Positions 53,310 through 62,000 of a stretch of DNA of 64,000 nt are shown here, in pieces. The notes under the pieces are model-generated. The model worked only from the letters and a program-made list of their open reading frames with translations. It made no database searches and was not told the origin of the DNA. Numbering within the stretch: position 1 is the first letter of the stretch; the number at the start of each line of letters is the position of its first letter. The DNA lies in contig CAXXDU010000002.1 of the NCBI GenBank assembly GCA_963667535.2, positions 3,286,001 through 3,350,000 on the forward strand, read 5' to 3'. Origin of the DNA: UBA5614 sp963667535. Its GTDB lineage: Bacteria; Cloacimonadota; Cloacimonadia; Cloacimonadales; Cloacimonadaceae. The position numbers were made by a program, and so were the translations under genes.

Positions 53310-54008
53310 TTATTTAAAAATCAGATATATGCCTGCTGCAATGACCAGCACTGCACAGACTCGTTTTAATATTGTTAGTCCCCTTGAGCCTTCATTCCAG
53401 TTCAAAAGCTTTTGTACAAAGCCAATTGATGTGCCGGCAAAAACTATGACCAGACAATGCCCGACTGCGTATGCCAACATGATGATGATTGCCATCAGCA
53501 GTTTGGTTTCTGCCAGGCTAAAGGCAAGCGTCAATACCGGTGCCATAAAAGCAAAAGCACAAGGTCCCAAAGCCAGTCCGAACAGCAATCCCACTACAAA
53601 CACCGTTAAAGGTTTACTGCCGTCGGGTTTCACTTTCGAGAGAAAAGAAACAGAACCTAACGGAATAATATCCATCAGCAGGATTCCACCTATGCATAAG
53701 GCAATCCCGAATATCAGATTGGCATGACTGCCCAAATCCCCCAACATTCTGCCCAAAAGAGCTGTAATTATCCCGATAAAGGCAATACTGACCAGCACTC
53801 CTATGGAGAAGACCAGGCTTAGCCTAAAAGTTTGTTTCACAGTCAATACTCTCTTCCCGATCAATACCGCCACCACTAATGGAATACTGGATAAATGACA
53901 CGGACTGAGCACGACACTGGCTATCCCCCATAAAAATGCTGCAAAGACTGCTAAAGCAAGATTGCCGTAAAGGGCAGTATATAAAGTGTTAAATATACTT
54001 TCAATCAT
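53310..54008 (-). CDS. CcdA/DsbD-like thiol-disulfide transmembrane transporter
   Basis: 232 aa from the ATG at 54008, which shares its A with the permease stop (TGATG); the longer frame starts at TTG without a site. About six membrane helices with the paired CcdA motifs SPCHLSSIPLVV and GPCAFAFMAPVL, each with the reactive Cys. Moves reducing equivalents from cytoplasmic thioredoxin to extracytoplasmic thioredoxin-fold proteins. Lies immediately before the two thioredoxin-like genes, consistent with an electron relay. Confidence 0.9.
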   Translation of the reverse strand: MIESIFNTLYTALYGNLALAVFAAFLWGIASVVLSPCHLSSIPLVVAVLIGKRVLTVKQTFRLSLVFSIGVLVSIAFIGIITALLGRMLGDLGSHANLIFGIALCIGGILLMDIIPLGSVSFLSKVKPDGSKPLTVFVVGLLFGLALGPCAFAFMAPVLTLAFSLAETKLLMAIIIMLAYAVGHCLVIVFAGTSIGFVQKLLNWNEGSRGLTILKRVCAVLVIAAGIYLIFK

Positions 54009-54973
54009 CACATAATCCAATTGAATAAGTAGCCTGTGAACACAATGCCAATCCCGACTATGCCAACAAATATTGCCAACAACCTTGGTTTAAGAACTCT
54101 GCGTAACAGTATCATCTCAGGTAGGGAAAGTCCGGTAACTGCCATCATAAATGCCAGAGACGTTCCCAATGCCACTCCAGCCCTGGTAAATTCACTCACT
54201 AAAGGAATAATACCGGCTGCATTGGAATATAATGGTATGCCGATTAAAACTGCAATAAATACGGCAAAAGGATTATCTTTGCCGGCAATATGCCCCAGAG
54301 CATTAGTCGGCACCCAGCCGTGCATAATGCCACCGATGCCGATACCGATAACCACATAAATCCAAATCTTTTTTATCAAATCCAGCGTAAAAGCCCAGGC
54401 ATCTTTCCATCTTTCTGTCTGCGTTGGCTTAACGAGTTCTGCCCCGGCTCCCAGTTTCATTTCCCAGACCATGCCTTCCACATACTTTTCCAGCTTCAGT
54501 CTGCCAATGATAATCCCGCTGACTATTGCTATTACTTCTCCCGATATAATGTATATTAAGGCTATCTTCCAGCCAAACATCACCCACAGCATGCCCAGAG
54601 CCACTTCATTCACCATAGGAGCGGCGACTAAATAAGTAAATGTTACGCCCAATGGAATGCCTGCTTCCACAAAACCGATAAACAAGGGCACTGCCGAGCA
54701 ACTGCAAAAAGGTGTAACTATCCCCAGAAGAGCTGCCAATATATGCCCAATAAAGGTTCCGCCTTTGCGTTTTGCCAGAATTGCCCTGGTCTTTTCCGGC
54801 GGAAAGTAGCTTCTGATATAGGTAATAGCCATGATTATCAGAGCCAGCAGGATGAATATTTTTAATGTATCAAACAGGAAGAACTGCAAAGCAGCAGCCC
54901 AATGATTGCCCTGGATAAATCCGAATACGGTATAAACCAGCCATTTAGTTATGTTTTCCCACCAAGTAAACAT
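54008..54973 (-). CDS. COG0701/YraQ permease, ArsP-like
   Basis: 321 aa, eight or so helices in two related halves. Contains TPFCSCSAVPLFIGF, the TPFCSCS motif conserved in the ArsP (trivalent organoarsenical efflux) branch of this family, and a following LVAAPMVNEVALGM. GAGGG precedes the ATG. It is coupled to the CcdA-like gene by a TGATG overlap. Linkage to ArsR and Acr3 supports metalloid efflux. Whether the substrate is organic arsenical is inferred from the motif. Confidence 0.85.
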   Translation of the reverse strand: MFTWWENITKWLVYTVFGFIQGNHWAAALQFFLFDTLKIFILLALIIMAITYIRSYFPPEKTRAILAKRKGGTFIGHILAALLGIVTPFCSCSAVPLFIGFVEAGIPLGVTFTYLVAAPMVNEVALGMLWVMFGWKIALIYIISGEVIAIVSGIIIGRLKLEKYVEGMVWEMKLGAGAELVKPTQTERWKDAWAFTLDLIKKIWIYVVIGIGIGGIMHGWVPTNALGHIAGKDNPFAVFIAVLIGIPLYSNAAGIIPLVSEFTRAGVALGTSLAFMMAVTGLSLPEMILLRRVLKPRLLAIFVGIVGIGIVFTGYLFNWIM

Positions 54974-55000
54974 TATCCCTCTTTGTCACATCGTTAAAGT

Positions 55001-55079
55001 ATGTAGTTCCGCATTTATGCGGTTTTGCTCATTAGATTCATAAATATTCCGGCAAACCTACCTAAAAGCAGAACTACAT
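55001..55079. repeat. Nested inverted repeats between arsR and the permease gene
   Basis: ATGTAGTTC (55001-55009) and GAACTACAT (55071-55079) are perfect 9-bp arms about 61 bp apart. Inside them CCGCAT/ATGCGG forms a second 6-bp hairpin. They lie within the arsR-permease spacer and could form a leader structure or a degenerate mobile-element remnant. Confidence 0.5.
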
Positions 55080-55116
55080 GATCCATCACCTTTTCACCCT
55101 TCCACCGTTCCACTTA

Positions 55117-55148
55117 TCACTTAATCACTTAATCACTTAATCACTTAA
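55117..55148. repeat. Tandem 8-bp repeat, four perfect copies, overlapping the arsR stop
   Basis: Unit TCACTTAA repeated four times (55117-55148), with a partial copy before it. The last unit supplies the arsR stop codon (TGA on the minus strand at 55143-55141) and the preceding Lys codon, so copy-number change would alter only the 3' spacer. Confidence 0.75.
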
Positions 55149-55419
55149 TTTTCGTCATACACTGGTAAAAATCCAGCACACATGGACACAGCAGCTTATA
55201 AAACACCTGATTATTTACCTTGCGGTTGTCGATTATCCCGGCATTTTTTAGCACTGACAGATGCTTGGAAACAGTGGACATATCTACGCCAATCATTTCC
55301 TGCAATTCACATACACAGTATTCTTTTTCATTCAGTTTGTCCAAAATAAATAGACGGGTCGGATGTGCCATCGCCTTCATAATAACAGCCATAGCCTCAT
55401 ATTTATCATCATCTTTCAT
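55141..55419 (-). CDS. arsR: ArsR-family transcriptional repressor
   Basis: 92 aa winged helix. KAMAHPTRLFILDKLNEKEYCVCELQ carries the CxC metalloid-sensing motif (CVC in the ELCVCDL position), followed by the recognition helix DMSTVSKHLSVLKNAGI and the wing. Extra cysteines near the C-terminus (LLCPCVLDFYQC) may add a second As(III) ligand set. AAGGTGAG precedes the ATG. It heads the arsenic/redox operon; a matching operator-promoter lies just upstream. As(III) binding is expected to release it from DNA. Confidence 0.93.
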   Translation of the reverse strand: MKDDDKYEAMAVIMKAMAHPTRLFILDKLNEKEYCVCELQEMIGVDMSTVSKHLSVLKNAGIIDNRKVNNQVFYKLLCPCVLDFYQCMTKIK

Positions 55420-55435
55420 ATCTCACCTTACTAAT

Positions 55436-55467
55436 AGTATAATCTATTTGCCCATTTTGCCAAATAG
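55436..55467 (-). promoter_or_regulatory. Candidate arsR promoter with overlapping ArsR operator
   Basis: On the minus strand TTGGCA (55463-55458), a 16-bp spacer and TATACT (55441-55436) form a near-consensus promoter. Its spacer and -35 overlap the inverted repeat CTATTTG/CAAATAG (55444-55467, arms 7 bp perfect, 10 bp apart). The transcription start would be about 10 bp before the arsR ribosome binding site. An ArsR dimer bound here would block polymerase, giving autoregulation of the whole operon. Confidence 0.55.
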
Positions 55468-55670
55468 CCAAACCTGTCAAGCCATTTGTGCTTCTTTGCT
55501 CTGAAAATCCTGACCATCACTCAATGAAGACAATAGTATCTTCTTCTCTTTCAAATTGTTCCACAGACAACTTCGCTTATCATCATATCTTCCCTCCCAA
55601 CTTATTCTTCTTTCATTTCCCTTTCATTCATTATTCATCTTGCTTTCAGTGAACATAGATTGTCCTTAAG

Positions 55671-55725
55671 ACACCCATATGACTCCCATATGACACCCAT
55701 ATGACTCCCAGATGACTCCCAGATG
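55671..55725. repeat. Tandem 11-bp repeat, five copies
   Basis: Five consecutive units of A-C-(A/T)-CCCA-(T/G)-ATG. They alternate ACACCCATATG and ACTCCCATATG, and the last two read ACTCCCAGATG. Just after them, ATATGGG is the inverse of the CCCATAT core, so the array can also fold. Possible protein-binding iterons or simple slippage. Confidence 0.8.
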
Positions 55726-56103
55726 AAGATATGGGAATCATTGGAGTAGCAAAGGCGCAGCATCCATGTATATTATGAGCACATTAACGTCATTTAAAGA
55801 AAGATTAATAATGAACAGTAAAGGAAGAAAGGAAATGGCAGGTCGGGAACAAGAATTGCGATAGATGATTGTTTACATAAAACAAGAGGTTGACTAAATA
55901 CGCGGAATCAACAGAATGATTGTTTATATGATGTGGGTTTTATAAATGTATATAATAGCATACAAATATAAGATTGAATATGAGCACAAGAGTTGAAAAG
56001 GAATTGGAAATAGACTGAAACCAAACAAAACATCTCTTGACAGATTCCTTAAATACACACTATGTGTAATATTAATTTCCAAGTATATATAAAGGGGTTT
56101 ACT

Positions 56104-58941
56104 ATGCTTACTAAGCCAATAACAATTGTACTATTGCTGCTGGTCTGTGGGATGCTTTTTGCTCAGACAGCGATTGATTACACTTCACCGTTACCGGTGG
56201 ACCCTGATCTGAGAATCGGGAAGCTGCCGAACGGGATTACTTATTATATTAAAGTTAACCATAAGCCTGAAAAGAGGGCCGAACTGCGTCTGGCTGTCAA
56301 TATCGGTTCAGTGCAGGAAGATGATGACCAGCAGGGACTGGCACATTTTACCGAGCACATGGCTTTTAATGGCACTAAGCACTTTAAGAAATCAGAACTG
56401 GTGGACTATCTAAATTCCATCGGGATGGGTTATGCCAATGGTCTGAATGCCGGAACAGGGCTGGACCAGACAGTGTATCAACTGCAAATACCGACAGATA
56501 ATGATGAACAATTCCGCAAAGCATTCCTGATTCTCAGTGATTGGGCAGCCGGAATAAGTTTTGATACAGAAGAGCTGAATAAAGAACGTGGTGTGATAGT
56601 AGAAGAATGGCGGGGTGGGCAAGGCGCTGATGAAAGGATGAATGATAAACAGCGGAAAGTAATATTTGCAGGTTCCAAATACGCTGAACGCATGCCAATC
56701 GGACAATTGGAAGTATTACAAAACTTTAAGCCTGAAACGATAAAAAGATTTTACAGTGACTGGTATCGTCCTGATTTGCAGGCAGTCGTAGCAGTAGGTG
56801 ATTTTGATGCAGCAGTAGTTGAACAGCTTATCAAGGACAATTTTAGCAGTATTCCGGCTAAAGTGAAGCCCAGAGAAGTTATCCTGTATAATGTGCCGGA
56901 CAACGATTCAGCCAAAGTGGTAATAGCTACTGATAAAGAAGCTTCAGATACTTCTGTCCAGTTAATCTGGAAGCATGAAAGAACAGAAAACAAGAATGCC
57001 GGAGATTACCGGAAAAGCCTGGTTGTTAATCTATATACACAGATGCTGAATATGCGTTTGCAGGAGCTAACTCAGAAAGCAGAGCCACCCTTTTCCATGG
57101 CATTTAATTACAACTATAACATGGTGCGCAGCAAATCCAACTATGCAATGATGGCTGTAACTACTGAAAACGGAATCATGAACGGGGTTTCAACCCTGCT
57201 TACAGAAGCTGAAAGAGTAAAGAGATTTGGTTTTACTCAATCAGAACTGGACAGAGCAAAGCAAATAGCGCTGCGCGGCGCAGAAAAGATGTTGGCAGAG
57301 AAAGACAAGCAGGATTCAGACAGGCTGGTCTGGAGATACGTAAGCAATTTTACTTATGGCAATCCGGTTATGAGTGTGGACCAGAATGTAACACTAAATA
57401 AACAATTATATAGTGAGATTACCCTGGAAGATGTAAACCGCATCTGTGGTGAATTGATTACCGATAAAAATCTGGTAATCGCCGTATCAGCTCCTGAAAA
57501 GGAAGGATTGGCGATTCCCGGAGAAAGCGATTTACTTGGCTTGTTTGCTGAAGTGAAAGAAGCTGAAATTGCTCCTTATCAGGACATTGTAAATGATGAA
57601 GCACTACTCAAGGCTGACCTGAAACCGGGAAAAGTAGTTGCTGAAAAAATATATGCAAAGCCCGGTATCAAAGAATGGAAACTGAATAACGGCATAAAAG
57701 TGCTCTTTAAACAAACTGCTTTTAAGAATGATGAAGTTATGCTTAAAGCTTATAGCCCGGGCGGGACGAATCTGTACAAACTGGCTGACCTCTATAATGC
57801 CAGAGAAGCCGCCGGTATAATTGTGGAAAGCGGTGTGAACGGTTTTGATGCCACTACCCTGAAAAAGAAACTGGCTGGAAAGATTGTTAGTGTCGAACCA
57901 TATATTTATGCCAATGAAGAAGGTTTCAACGGCAATTGCTCCAAGGCAGATATGGAAACAATGTTTCAATTGTTATATCTGTATTCAACTGCTCCGAAAC
58001 TTGATGAACAGAGTTTTACAAGCTGGAAGTCACGTACAAATTCATGGATGCAGAATGAAGCTCTGAATCCTGAAGCCAGTTACAATGATTCTGTATATGC
58101 AGTGATGTTTGACCATCATCCCAGAGCTAAAAATATGAAGGCAGAGGACTTGCCCAATCTGGATATGAAACGGATACTGCAGATCTACCGTGAACGGTTT
58201 GCCGATTTTAGTGACTTCACATTTATTATAGTTGGAAGCTTTGATGAACAGCAATTAAAATGGTATTGTGAAAAGTATCTGGCAAATCTGCCGGCAATGG
58301 GATTAAAAGAAAAAATCAAAGATACCGGTATCCGCTATACAAAAGGCAAGAAAGTAATAAACGTCTATAAAGGACAGGATGAAAAGAGTATTGTGCAATT
58401 TGTTACTACCGGCAGTTGTAAATTTGACGATAAAATTCAAAGCAGAATGAACAATCTGACGTATCTGCTCAATGAAAAACTACGCGAAAACATTCGTGAA
58501 ACACGTAGTGGTGTTTATTTTGTCGGCGCTTGGGACACTGAAAAGAAATTCCCAATCCCCACTTACGAGGTCAGCGTGTTTATGCAGTGCTCGCCAGAAA
58601 GAGCAAAAGAGCTTTCTGAAGCTGTTATCAGCACTTTGGATAGCCTGAAAGCGGGTAAGATAGACGAAAAATATGTTAACGTGGTAAAAGTAACCCGGCA
58701 AAAAAAATGGGAAACTGACATTTCGGAAAACAGATGGTGGATGGACAGCATATATGAAAAAGCCTGGAATAAACTGCCGATAAACGGCTTACTCAATGAT
58801 AAACAGGCAATTGATAAGCTTAGTCTCAAAGAGCTTCAGAAAATTGCTAAACAATATCTGAATCAGGATACAAACCTTGTATGGGCTGTTTTGTACCCGG
58901 TTGATAAACTTCAGGATTCGCAGATACCTCAGGAGAAATAA
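56104..58941 (+). CDS. M16-family zinc metallopeptidase (PqqL/pitrilysin-like), exported
   Basis: 945 aa from the ATG at 56104, preceded by AAGGGG; the longer frame adds 14 residues without a site. Signal peptide at residues 1-21 (ends LFAQ). Two homologous M16 halves. The N-terminal active site is HFTEHMAFNG (HxxEH zinc/base motif) with the third zinc ligand Glu in EELNKERGVIVEEWR. The C-terminal half (from about residue 540) lacks HxxEH, as in inactive partner domains. It degrades peptides in the periplasm or outside the cell. The gene stands alone and is followed by a bidirectional terminator. Confidence 0.95.
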   Translation: MLTKPITIVLLLLVCGMLFAQTAIDYTSPLPVDPDLRIGKLPNGITYYIKVNHKPEKRAELRLAVNIGSVQEDDDQQGLAHFTEHMAFNGTKHFKKSELVDYLNSIGMGYANGLNAGTGLDQTVYQLQIPTDNDEQFRKAFLILSDWAAGISFDTEELNKERGVIVEEWRGGQGADERMNDKQRKVIFAGSKYAERMPIGQLEVLQNFKPETIKRFYSDWYRPDLQAVVAVGDFDAAVVEQLIKDNFSSIPAKVKPREVILYNVPDNDSAKVVIATDKEASDTSVQLIWKHERTENKNAGDYRKSLVVNLYTQMLNMRLQELTQKAEPPFSMAFNYNYNMVRSKSNYAMMAVTTENGIMNGVSTLLTEAERVKRFGFTQSELDRAKQIALRGAEKMLAEKDKQDSDRLVWRYVSNFTYGNPVMSVDQNVTLNKQLYSEITLEDVNRICGELITDKNLVIAVSAPEKEGLAIPGESDLLGLFAEVKEAEIAPYQDIVNDEALLKADLKPGKVVAEKIYAKPGIKEWKLNNGIKVLFKQTAFKNDEVMLKAYSPGGTNLYKLADLYNAREAAGIIVESGVNGFDATTLKKKLAGKIVSVEPYIYANEEGFNGNCSKADMETMFQLLYLYSTAPKLDEQSFTSWKSRTNSWMQNEALNPEASYNDSVYAVMFDHHPRAKNMKAEDLPNLDMKRILQIYRERFADFSDFTFIIVGSFDEQQLKWYCEKYLANLPAMGLKEKIKDTGIRYTKGKKVINVYKGQDEKSIVQFVTTGSCKFDDKIQSRMNNLTYLLNEKLRENIRETRSGVYFVGAWDTEKKFPIPTYEVSVFMQCSPERAKELSEAVISTLDSLKAGKIDEKYVNVVKVTRQKKWETDISENRWWMDSIYEKAWNKLPINGLLNDKQAIDKLSLKELQKIAKQYLNQDTNLVWAVLYPVDKLQDSQIPQEK

Positions 58942-58962
58942 TCTGAATCCATAATCAATATC

Positions 58963-59000
58963 AAAAGTGCTGTTGCGGGTTTCTGTAACAGCACTTTTTT
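58963..59000. terminator. Bidirectional terminator between convergent genes
   Basis: Perfect 12-bp stem AAAAGTGCTGTT/AACAGCACTTTT with a 12-nt loop. The T-run on the plus strand serves the M16 peptidase gene; on the minus strand TTTT follows the stem, and the cyclase gene stop lies two bases away. Confidence 0.9.
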
Positions 59001-59001
59001 A

Positions 59002-62000
59002 TTATTTAGAAAGCATAGTTTGGGTTGAGTCAATCAATTTCTGAGTAATATCAATGTAATAAACAGCACTGCATTCCTGAAACAACTGCATGGCTTTATC
59101 CAGCAGAATAAGCGCTTTATCATATTGTTTAAGCTCAATATCGATTGTTGCCATGTTAAAAATTGCCCTGCCCATATCATCTTTATCCCCCACTTCAGTC
59201 ACATACTTCAATTGTTTATTATATAGTTCTATAGCTTGGGGATAGTTCCCTTTTTCTTTTTGGATATTTGCTAAATTGCCGTAAGTATGACCAATGCCTT
59301 CTCTGTCTTTCATTTTAGTTTGCAGCTTGAGATTGTTTTTATACAATTGCTCGGCTTCATCATAACGTCTTTGTTTAAATAGTATATCACCCATTGCATC
59401 GTTGCAGAAAGTGATGCCTACTTCATCACCGATTTCTGTGGAGAGAACCAATGATTTTTTGAAATAATCCAGAGCAATGAGATATTCTTCCAGATAAAAG
59501 TACAATTCGCCAATATCATAAATGAGAGTAGTCTTCTGAATTTTGTTTTGCGTTATTTCGGCTAGCTTAAGGCTCTTCTGATAACATTCCATAGCGGGAT
59601 TGTACTTACCTTCGTTACGGTATAAAGCACCCATATCCAGCAGTATTTTGCTATAACCATTGCGGTCACCCAGTCTCTCAGCAATTTCCAGCGCTTTGCT
59701 ATAAAACTTAATAGCAGTTTTTTTATCACCTAACCTGGAACTGATAATTCCCAATGAGGTCAATGCAATCCGCTGACCCAGGAAATCATGCAGATTCAAT
59801 GAAACATCCAGTCTGAACTGGTAATACTCTTTTGCTTTGGGATAATTTCCCTGATCAAGATAAAACTGTCCCAAAATGGAAGCAAGTTTACTTCTATATG
59901 ATGGTTCGGCAACCGTTTCCAAATCTTTGTATAGCTTGGAAGCCTGCTTTTCAAACTCATCTTTCTGCTCGAAAACAAAGAGACAATCTATCAGGCTTAT
60001 TCTTATCAGATAATAATAATTAGAGTCTTTAACAATTTTTAGCCATTGATTAATCTTATTTACAGCGTCTTCGGTTCCGGTCATACAAATAAAAAGCCTG
60101 CTGCATAGCCAAAAGTAGCGGTCGGAAAGCGGCTGCCAGGTTTCTTCCAGATAAGAAAGATGCTCAATCAGAGCTTTTGCTTCCCTGGTTTTTGCCTGAA
60201 AGACATAAGCTTCAAGCAACATCAGATTAATACGCGTGTGTGTATCTTTATCTGTAGAAGATTCCAGAGCTTTTTTTAAATAGTAAATGCTACTTTCGTA
60301 ATCAGCCAGAGCCAGCAGCTTTTGACCTGTACGAGTTGCCCAGATAGTGATAAGTTTGTCATCCCGTGCTTTAATAAAGTGCTCCGCGATCGTTTCCAGA
60401 TATTCGTCGACGCTACCGTGCAGGGTTTCTATCAGCTTATTGGCAATGCTATAATGCAATTGTTTCTTTTCTCCCAGTAAGATGGTTCTATAAATCGCCT
60501 CTCTGACTATATTATTGGGAAAAACATACTCAGCTTGAGGGTCAATAGTTTTCACAGAAAGCAATCTCAGGGAAAGCAGTTCCTTGAGAATAGCATCCAG
60601 CCTGGAATGAAGCGCTTTAGCAAGATACAGTTTCAGCTCATCTGCAGTAAAGCTCTTGGTGAGAATTGCGGCAAGTTTGATGACTGATTTTGAATTCTCC
60701 GGTAGATTATCATAGGTTTTTATAAACAGGCTTTCCAATGATTCCGGTAAAAGGTGACGATGCTCCATCTCGTGTAAGGTTGCTTCAGTCAGGAGATCAT
60801 TTTTATCGGTCAGCAGATTTACCAGAACCAGGCACAACTCTCTGATGAACAGAGGATTCCCGGCAGTAAGTTCATAAATGAGTTTTATGGCATTATTGGA
60901 GATATTCGGCAGGAAAAAGCCGGCAATTTTTGAGGTTTCCTGATAAGAAAATGGCAGCAATTCGCTAATAAACGGGTCATGCTTTTGTAGCATCTCCTGA
61001 TAAACATTTTGATAGCAGGTCATGATAATTTTGTTGCCATTATTATGTAAAATCGTAAGAAGTTTTGCTATCAGGTTTAGAGACTCAGGGTCAAGAAACT
61101 CCAGGTTTTCTATGATAATCAGTTCCATATTTTTCATAATGTGAAAAGCTATCATTACGATTGTTTCAAAAAAGATACTCTGCTCATATTGCATGTCAGG
61201 TGAAGCTTGAATTTGTTGGTCAGTCTCATGCTGTCCCAATAGCCATCTGGTTAATAAATCTACATCGATTTGAAGATGAGAGATTTTGCTCCATTCAATT
61301 AGTTTATTGATTTCATGAGAGAAATTATTAATGCCCAGATACCTTCTCATAATCTGAAAAAAGAATTCCAGCCTGCGTTTATTTGTTATCTGATCACCGG
61401 CATAATAGAATATCTCTTTCTTGGTTTCAACCCACTTCTGTCCAATCTGGAAGACCAGATATGATTTCCCATATCCGGAAGCACCGATCACTAATACGAT
61501 TCTGTTTTGTTCTGAAGCTAGAATAGACTTTATATTCTTAATCAGCTTTTCTCTGGCCAAAACGGGGTAGTTTACATAGTTTTGTTGCAGGGCAAACCAG
61601 TTTTCCGGCAATTCCCCTATAAGACGGTACATTCGTATGCTTTCACTGATGCCCTTGATAGCAGTTTCACGGATAAAGTTAACTTTGAAGCGATTCTGGA
61701 TACGTTCTACCACAGATTCAGATAAAATAATCTCACCGAATCCGGCGCTATACATCAATCTGGCAGCAATATTGACTCCGTTACCAATTATACCGTATTC
61801 ATAACAATCTTTTGAGCCAATAATGCCGGCATAAATATTACATCCTGTTACTCCAATCCTTAGCTTGAGGTCAGTATGTGTCTGATTAATTCTCCAGGCG
61901 CAAAGAAATGCTCGTTCAATCAAATCAGGATGTCCTTGCGGAATGCCAAAGGCTATGATAATCAGATAGCCCTTATCGCTATAATCAACTTTATTGATAG

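Larger units (their letters stand above)
55420..56103. other. 684-bp intergenic region between divergent arsR and M16 peptidase genes
   Basis: No supported coding frame. It contains the arsR operator-promoter, five 11-bp tandem repeats (55671-55725), and a TTGACA at 56037-56042 that lies 67 bp before the peptidase ATG. TGTAAT at 56065 is 22 bp downstream of that hexamer, so spacing is not ideal. Confidence 0.5.
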
